Shown piece by piece: positions 8,330 to 11,037 of a stretch of 11,037 bases of DNA. Origin of the DNA: Pseudomonadota bacterium (GTDB lineage: Bacteria > Pseudomonadota > Alphaproteobacteria > Rhizobiales > Beijerinckiaceae); contig JAGWRL010000263.1 of assembly GCA_028876585.1 (NCBI GenBank), positions 1-11,037 on the forward strand, given 5' to 3'. Under the pieces are notes generated by a model. It had not been told where the DNA came from, made no database searches, and saw only the letters and a list, made by a program, of their open reading frames with translations. Each line of letters begins with the position of its first letter. Position 1 is the stretch's first letter. The translations under genes and the position numbers were made by a program.

Positions 8330-8364
8330 GGTATCATATCCGTCTTTGGGATACAATAGATATG
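8330..8364. promoter_or_regulatory. Interleaved inverted repeats, candidate operator
   Basis: Two inverted repeats interleave: GTATC (8331-8335) with GATAC (8350-8354), and CATATC (8335-8340) with GATATG (8359-8364). The core also reads TATCC-N7-GGATA (8337-8353). On the minus strand the right part reads ATTGTATCCC, similar to half-sites bound by FCD-type GntR proteins. The AT-rich block lies about 120-150 bp before the LigM-like start, in a promoter-like position. Binding by the nearby GntR protein is inferred. Confidence 0.4.
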
Positions 8365-8400
8365 CTCGTGCGATGAGGCTCGACGTCGCCGATGGGACAC

Positions 8401-8492
8401 ATTTTCAATGCGATGGGTCGAACTCGAACTTCTTCATCAGGCGGCGCGGCCAAAGGAGATATTTTCTATGCTATTGATATTACGATATTTTC
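8401..8492 (+). repeat. Short direct repeats in the AT-rich patch
   Basis: ATTTTCAATGC (8401-8411) and ATTTTCTATGC (8461-8471) differ at one base and are 60 bp apart. GATATTTTC occurs at 8458-8466 and 8484-8492, with a further GATATT at 8476. The patch 8458-8492 is sharply AT-rich against its surroundings. Confidence 0.4.
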
Positions 8493-8575
8493 ATCTTCGG
8501 TTTGCACAGCATGGCGCTTTCTTCGCTTCGCCCCGATCTGATCCGCTCTGGACAACGGGATGCAATTTGCATTAA
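8468..8575 (+). CDS. Possible 35-aa leader peptide upstream of the binding-protein gene
   Basis: ATG at 8468 follows AAAGGAGAT (8452-8460) at a good distance and opens a 35-codon frame ending in TAA at 8573-8575. The product starts MLLILRYFHLRFAQHGAFF and ends TTGCNLH. It is hydrophobic and aromatic at the start but shows no run of one amino acid typical of attenuators. It ends 104 bp before the GTG of the transporter gene on the same strand. No known family is recognised. Evidence is limited to the ribosome-binding site and position, and the frame may be chance. Confidence 0.3.
   Translation: MLLILRYFHLRFAQHGAFFASPRSDPLWTTGCNLH
8560..8572. promoter_or_regulatory. TGCA-type palindrome upstream of the binding-protein gene
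   Basis: ATGCA-ATT-TGCAT is a perfect inverted repeat. It recalls the ATGCAA/TTGCAT palindrome in the box promoter, but the two TGCA cores are 7 bp apart here against 10 bp there. It could be a second site for BoxR or for another regulator. Confidence 0.25.
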
Positions 8576-8663
8576 GTTTGAACGCGCGCGGTCGAAAGGC
8601 TTCGCGCCGGTTCAACAGGACGCATCGCCGCCGATCGGTGGGCGGGACGCGTTGGGCGCCAAT

Positions 8664-8673
8664 GGAGGGGGAG
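8664..8673 (+). promoter_or_regulatory. Ribosome-binding site for the GTG start at 8680
   Basis: The purine block GGAGGGGGAG ends 6 nt before GTG at 8680. It overlaps the in-frame ATG at 8662, which therefore cannot use it, so GTG is the better start. Confidence 0.65.
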
Positions 8674-8679
8674 ACGACC

Positions 8680-9849
8680 GTGCCAAGGACATTGACGCCT
8701 ATCGTCGCGCTGGCCGTGATCGCCGCCGGCTTTGGCTTTCGCGCCGCGGCGGCCGCCGAACACGTGTTCAAGGTCGGCGCGATCCTGCCAATGACCGGGC
8801 CGTTCCAATCAACCGGCGTCGAGGCCAGCGCGGGCATCGCGCTCTATTTGCAGGAGCACGGCGCGAGCGTCGCCGGCGAGACGATTGAAGTGATCACCCG
8901 CAATGACACCGGCGCCCCTGATGTCGCCAAGCGTTTGGCGCAGGAGTTGATCGCCAGCGATCACGTCCAGGCGCTGATCGGTTTCGGCCTGACGCCGATC
9001 GCCATGGCGGTGGCGCCTGTCGCCACCGAAGCCGAAGTGCCGATGATCGTCACCGTCGCTTCGACGTCGTCGATCGTGGATCGCTCGCCTTTCATGGTGC
9101 GAACCATCCAGACAATCCCGCAGAGCGCCAGAATTGTCGGGGATTGGAGCGCCAAGAATGGCGTTAAGAAGGTTGTGTCGCTGGTCTCGGACTATGGCCC
9201 GGGACGCGACGCCGAAACCTGGTTCGGGCGCGCGTTGGAGAACGGCGGCGGCAAAGTGGTCGAGAAGCTGCGGGTTCCCTTGGCGAACCCCGATTTCTCG
9301 CCCTTCCTTCAGCGCGCGCGCGACGACAAGCCGGACGCCATTTTCGTATTTCTGCCCGCAGGCGTCGGCGCGATTTTCGCCAAGGAGTTTGTCGAAAGCG
9401 GTCTCGAAAAGTCGGGCGTAAAACTCATCACCATGAGCGATGTGATGGACGACGAATTGCTCAACGGCATGGGCGATTCGGTTCTCGGCGTCGTCAGCGG
9501 CGGGCCTTATTCCATTGCGCACGACTCGCCAGTCAACCAGGCGTTTGTGAAGGCGTTCCGGGCGGCGAACAACAACCGTCGACCCAATATCGTCGCGCTC
9601 TCGGCCTATGACGGCATGAACTTGATCTATCGTGCGCTCAGCGCCAAGCCCGGCGCGACCGACGGGCGCGGCTTGATGGAAGCGATGAAGGGCCAATCGT
9701 TTGAGAGCGCGCGCGGCCCCGTGAGCATCGACCCGACGACGCGCGACATTGTGCAGAACGTTTATATGCGTAAGGTCGAGCGCCGCGGCGGCGAACTCTA
9801 CAATGTCGAGTTCGAGACCTATCCCGCGGTCAAGGACCCGGCGCATTGA
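8680..9849 (+). CDS. Periplasmic substrate-binding protein of a branched-chain-amino-acid-type (HAAT) ABC transporter
   Basis: The 389-aa exported protein belongs to the LivK-like periplasmic binding proteins (type I fold, Peripla_BP_6). With the GTG start the N-terminus is MPRTLTPIVALAVIAAGFGF followed by RAAAAA, a clean Sec signal peptide probably cut after about residue 26. The mature protein begins EHVFKVGAILPMTGPFQSTG, the usual opening of the first lobe. VITRNDTGAPDVAKRLAQELI, ALIGFGLTPIAMAV, LVSDYGPGRDAETWFGRAL and ALSAYDGMNLIYRAL are typical blocks. The frame also has ATGs at 8560 and 8662, but those add Arg-rich residues ahead of the signal. Related proteins in alphaproteobacteria often bind aromatic acids, and its place divergent to an O-demethylase hints at a methoxylated aromatic ligand (inference). 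No permease or ATPase gene follows, so partners must be elsewhere. Confidence 0.88.
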   Translation: MPRTLTPIVALAVIAAGFGFRAAAAAEHVFKVGAILPMTGPFQSTGVEASAGIALYLQEHGASVAGETIEVITRNDTGAPDVAKRLAQELIASDHVQALIGFGLTPIAMAVAPVATEAEVPMIVTVASTSSIVDRSPFMVRTIQTIPQSARIVGDWSAKNGVKKVVSLVSDYGPGRDAETWFGRALENGGGKVVEKLRVPLANPDFSPFLQRARDDKPDAIFVFLPAGVGAIFAKEFVESGLEKSGVKLITMSDVMDDELLNGMGDSVLGVVSGGPYSIAHDSPVNQAFVKAFRAANNNRRPNIVALSAYDGMNLIYRALSAKPGATDGRGLMEAMKGQSFESARGPVSIDPTTRDIVQNVYMRKVERRGGELYNVEFETYPAVKDPAH

Positions 9850-10053
9850 ATTGGGCCGATCGCGGCCGGCCTGTACGGCCAACGGCCAGGCCGTATTGCG
9901 CTCCATGCCCGAGAGCAGTCCATCGAGGAACCCGGCAGCGTTGCGCGCCCCGGTAACCACGAATCGCGGCTGTAGTAATCGACGCATCGCGGGCGGGCGC
10001 CCCTTGCCGCTCCCCGCCGCCTCGTCTACATGAGCCGCTCGAGGATTGAACCC
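9850..10053. other. Intergenic region before prfB
   Basis: About 200 bp with no supported gene. Frames open on both strands here are continuations of shadow frames of the neighbouring genes. GAGGA at 10041-10045, 8 nt before ATG 10054, is the likely prfB ribosome-binding site. A prfB promoter is presumed but not resolved. Confidence 0.4.
9867..9893 (+). terminator. Possible hairpin after the binding-protein gene
   Basis: CGGCCTG (9867-9873) pairs with CAGGCCG (9887-9893) across a 13-nt loop, starting 17 bp past the stop codon. Only a short TATT follows, so an intrinsic terminator is weakly supported. The remaining sequence to the prfB start shows no supported gene. Confidence 0.3.
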
Positions 10054-11037
10054 ATGCGCGCCGAAGCCGAATCGCTCGTCTCCAACATCAAGCAGTCGAT
10101 GGGACTGCTGAGGAGGCATCTTTGACGTCGAAACCTCGACGCGCCGCCTCGCCGAACTGAACGCCAAGTCCGAACAGCCCGATTTCTGGAACGACGCCGA
10201 CGCCGCGCAGAAGCTGATGCGCGAACGCACGCTGCTGGAGGACCGGCTCGGCGCGCTCGCCAAGCTCGAACGCGAACTCGACGATGCGACGACGCTGGTC
10301 GAACTCGGCGAGGCCGAGGGCGACGAGGCGACCGAGCACGAGGGTCTGGCGGGCTTGCGGGCGCTCAAAACCGAGGGCGAACGGCGCCAACTGGAAGCGC
10401 TGCTGTCGGGCGAGGCGGACGCCAACGACAGCTATCTCGAAGTCCATTCCGGCGCCGGCGGCACGGAGAGCTGCGACTGGGCGCGCATGCTGCTGCGCAT
10501 GTACGTGCGCTGGGGCGAGCGGCGCGGTTTCGATGTCGACATCATCGAGGAGACGGCCGGCGACGAGGCCGGCGTCAAATCCGCGACCATCGTCGTCAAG
10601 GGTCACAACGCGCACGGCTGGTTGAAGACGGAATCGGGCGTGCACCGGCTGGTGCGCATCTCGCCGTTCGATTCCAACGCGCGCCGGCACACCAGCTTCG
10701 CCTCCGTGTGGGTCTATCCCGTGGTCGACGACCGCATCCAGATCGACATCAACGAGAGCGACTGCAAGATCGACACCTATCGGGCGTCGGGCGCCGGCGG
10801 CCAGCACGTCAACAAGACCGAATCGGCGGTGCGCATCACCCATATCCCGAGCGGCATCGTCGTCGCCTGCCAGATGGAGCGCTCGCAGCACAAGAACCGC
10901 GCCACCGCCTGGAACATGCTGCGCGCCCGCCTGTACGAGAAGGAACTGGAGAAGCGCGAGGCGGAGGCCAACGCCGACGCCGCCTCGAAGACCGAGATCG
11001 GCTGGGGCCACCAGATCAGGTCATATGTGCTGCAACC
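10054..11037 (+). CDS. prfB: Peptide chain release factor 2 (RF2), with programmed +1 frameshift; 3' end outside window
   Basis: RF2 recognises UGA and UAA stop codons and triggers release of the finished protein at the ribosome. Frame zero starts at ATG 10054 and reads 23 codons (MRAEAESLVSNIKQSMGLLRRHL) to an in-frame TGA at 10123-10125. Skipping T10123 continues with GAC at 10124 and gives about 304 further residues to the window edge. These include VHSGAGGTES, the RF2 codon-recognition tripeptide SPF in RISPFDSNARRHTSF, and the peptidyl-transferase GGQ in RASGAGGQHVNKTES. The protein is therefore intact, not broken. The C-terminal tail is missing, about 45-50 residues judged from usual RF2 length. 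The gene is unrelated in function to its neighbours. Confidence 0.95.
10111..10126 (+). promoter_or_regulatory. Programmed +1 frameshift site of prfB
   Basis: The site reads AGGAGG, CAT, CTT TGA C. A perfect internal Shine-Dalgarno sequence (10111-10116) lies 3 nt before the slippery CTT, followed by the TGA stop at 10123 and then C, the weakest stop context. This is the same layout as in E. coli prfB. When RF2 is scarce the ribosome slips one base and makes the full protein; when RF2 is plentiful it stops at TGA. Confidence 0.93.

Larger units (their letters stand above)
8214..8679. other. Divergent regulatory region between the LigM-like gene and the binding-protein gene
   Basis: This 466-bp stretch has no full-sized gene. 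It holds the ligM ribosome-binding site, two palindromic clusters (8310-8319 and 8330-8364), an AT-rich patch with repeated GATATTTTC (8458-8492), a possible 35-aa ORF, a TGCA palindrome (8560-8572) and the ribosome-binding site of the transporter gene. It must contain the promoters of both divergent genes; no confident -35/-10 pair could be assigned. Confidence 0.6.

Noticed and set aside
8560..8679. ATG at 8560 or 8662 as start of the binding protein
   Set aside because: Both place Arg-rich or acidic residues ahead of the signal peptide, and the ribosome-binding site lies after or over them. GTG 8680 fits signal peptide and spacing.
10054..10125. prfB read as a pseudogene or as a separate 23-aa ORF
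   Set aside because: The in-frame TGA is part of the conserved frameshift element and the sequence beyond it is intact RF2.
8809..10425. Minus-strand open frame of 538 codons opposite the binding protein and prfB
   Set aside because: It has low-complexity Ser/Arg composition, runs across two unrelated plus-strand genes and has no plausible domain.

Overview
The window is GC-rich, densely coded bacterial DNA of alphaproteobacterial type, most likely Hyphomicrobiales (Rhizobiales). This rests on base composition, codon use, the style of the regulators and transporters, and an alphaproteobacterial-looking prfB. The genus cannot be named from the sequence alone.

Region 1 (1-5013, plus strand) is one end of an aerobic benzoyl-CoA (box) pathway cluster. 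It holds the C-terminal, shikimate-kinase-like part of the benzoyl-CoA-responsive repressor BoxR. A promoter region follows with TGCA-type operator repeats. A tight run of three genes comes next: benzoate-CoA ligase (bclA), 3-oxoadipyl-CoA thiolase (pcaF) and the 3,4-didehydroadipyl-CoA semialdehyde dehydrogenase (boxD). Together they cover entry (benzoate to benzoyl-CoA), oxidation of the ring-opened semialdehyde, and the final thiolysis to succinyl-CoA and acetyl-CoA. boxA, boxB and boxC (epoxidase and ring hydrolase) are not in the window and would be expected nearby, probably upstream of boxR.

Region 2 (5014-6089) holds about 220 bp with a good Shine-Dalgarno sequence but no recognisable gene. 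It is followed by a minus-strand TRIC/UPF0126 membrane protein with a TTG start, then a 242-bp intergenic region.

Region 3 (6090-9849) is a second aromatic-catabolism-like unit. It has a GntR/FCD regulator that may be read from a leaderless mRNA, and a convergent LigM-like tetrahydrofolate-dependent aromatic O-demethylase in which every active-site residue I can recall is retained. A 466-bp intergenic region rich in palindromes and short repeats, with a possible 35-aa leader ORF, separates this from a divergent gene for a periplasmic ABC substrate-binding protein. No permease or ATPase gene is present. Such a unit could take up a methoxylated aromatic and demethylate it, with the box cluster handling benzoate-type products. 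That functional link is inference.

Region 4 (10054-11037) is prfB, peptide chain release factor 2, with the classical programmed +1 frameshift at an in-frame TGA. It is cut by the window end. No rRNA, tRNA, CRISPR array or insertion sequence was seen.
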